Assembly (NCBI GenBank): GCA_947645965.1
Contig: CANSES010000015.1
Span: 1 to 23,393 of the forward strand
Direction: 5' to 3'
Origin: an uncultured Enterorhabdus sp.
Lineage (GTDB): Bacteria > Actinomycetota > Coriobacteriia > Coriobacteriales > Eggerthellaceae
Length of the DNA stretch: 23,393 nt
Of this stretch, positions 22,889-23,393 are shown piece after piece; the stretch's first letter is position 1; each line of letters begins with the position of its first letter. The notes under the pieces were generated by a model. It saw nothing but the letters and a program-made list of their open reading frames with translations. It was not told where the DNA came from and made no database searches. A program made the position numbers and the translations under genes.

Positions 22889-22926
22889 GAAAACGCCCCG
22901 CTTCCACAAGGGGAAACGGGGCGTTT
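22889..22926 (-). terminator. Rho-independent terminator of the DUF711/PFL gene
   Basis: Perfect 10-bp stem AAACGCCCCG (22891-22900) with CGGGGCGTTT (22917-22926), extended by TTCC/GGAA inside, followed on the minus strand by TTTTC. It lies about 90 bp past the gene's stop. The bases 22927-23018 hold no other feature I can support. Confidence 0.75.
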
Positions 22927-23018
22927 GGAACGGGGCCGTAACGAGGGCGAGAGCCGTAACGAGGCGACGAATGCAGCAGCGACCTCAGCCGCGCGCCGGC
23001 TGCCACGGCGTTCGCCCC

Positions 23019-23393
23019 CTAGTTCTTCAGCGAGTTCAGAGGCGCGGGCATCCGGCCGCCGCGGTGGGCGAAGACGGTGCCGGCGTAGGGGTTCACGGGC
23101 ATGACCGGGGCGTAGCCCAGAAGGCCGCCGAAGTCCAACTGGTCGCCCACGGTGCGCCCGATGGCGGGGATGAGGCGCACGGCCGTGGTCTTGTAGTTGA
23201 TCATGCCGATGGCGCACTCGTCGGCGATGATGCCGAAGATGGCCTCCTGGGTGGTGTCGCCCGGCACGGCGATCATGTCGAGGCCCACGGAGCACACGCA
23301 GGTCATGGCCTCCAGCTTATCCAGGGACAGCGCCCCGTCCTCGGCGGCGCGGATCATGCCGGCGTCCTCGGACACGGGGATGAAGGCGCCGGA
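23019..23393 (-). CDS. DUF711/UPF0210 (PFL family) protein, 3' end only
   Basis: The last 124 residues of a protein whose start lies beyond the right edge; the full family is about 450 aa. Diagnostic segments are [74 protein letters not shown] and the terminal [11 protein letters not shown]. The family is cytoplasmic, structurally characterised and related in fold to glycyl-radical enzyme-like barrels by name only; its biochemical role is not established. In many Gram-positive genomes it follows a small ACT-domain protein, which would lie outside this window. A clear terminator follows. Confidence 0.92.
   Translation of the reverse strand, partial: SGAFIPVSEDAGMIRAAEDGALSLDKLEAMTCVCSVGLDMIAVPGDTTQEAIFGIIADECAIGMINYKTTAVRLIPAIGRTVGDQLDFGGLLGYAPVMPVNPYAGTVFAHRGGRMPAPLNSLKN

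Noticed and set aside
1..23393. CRISPR arrays, tRNA or rRNA genes, insertion sequences
   Set aside because: No regularly spaced repeats, no TTCGA-type T-arm with acceptor pairing, no rRNA stretches and no transposase frames were seen on either strand.

Overview
The window is high-GC DNA from what looks like a gut Coriobacteriia actinobacterium, most likely in the Eggerthellaceae. The clues are two LuxR-type regulators fused to multi-pass membrane domains, a Tat-exported flavoprotein reductase divergent from one of them, a DUF711/PFL protein, frequent GTG starts behind strong Shine-Dalgarno sequences, and codon use dominated by G/C at third positions. This placement is inference from gene content; no rRNA, tRNA or other phylogenetic marker is present. 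I see no CRISPR array, insertion sequence or phage module.

Left part (1-9911). A minus-strand pair encodes an HSL-type alpha/beta hydrolase (640-1656) and, overlapping its end, a condensation/acetyltransferase-like protein cut by the window edge (1-667). Upstream is a C69 dipeptidase (1872-3443). A HelD-like helicase (3818-6022) runs the other way and converges on a LytTR regulator plus DUF3021 membrane protein pair (6045-7001). Next come an MFS efflux protein (7102-8547) and a MerR regulator (8766-9644). The MFS promoter has the 19-bp spacer and central dyad typical of MerR control.

Middle part (9912-14302). A Tat/lipoprotein FAD-dependent reductase (9912-11660) is divergent from a membrane LuxR regulator (11874-13415), suggesting a substrate-sensing regulator and reductase pair. 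A 333-bp gap follows with two strong promoters. One is flanked by two SOS-box-like sites and leads only to very short ORFs. The other carries a 15-bp palindrome and drives a toxin-antitoxin-like pair (13749-14302).

Right part (14322-23393). A 66-aa helical protein overlaps by ATGA the start of a very large Lhr-family helicase (14519-19993). A 507-bp gene-free stretch holds a palindromic repeat, also present near 9770, and a hairpin-rich segment ending in a strong minus-strand terminator, a candidate structured non-coding RNA. Then come a second membrane LuxR regulator (20501-21955), a YbgC/FadM-type thioesterase, an orphan L-rhamnose mutarotase and the 3' end of a DUF711/PFL gene. The rhamnose mutarotase and thioesterase genes each have a TATAAT placed directly after a terminator-like hairpin of the preceding gene.

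The most notable undescribed candidates are the hairpin-rich RNA locus (about 20141-20400), the twin SOS-box promoter with mini-ORFs (13514-13690), and the linkage of a toxin-antitoxin pair, a small coupled ORF and the giant helicase.
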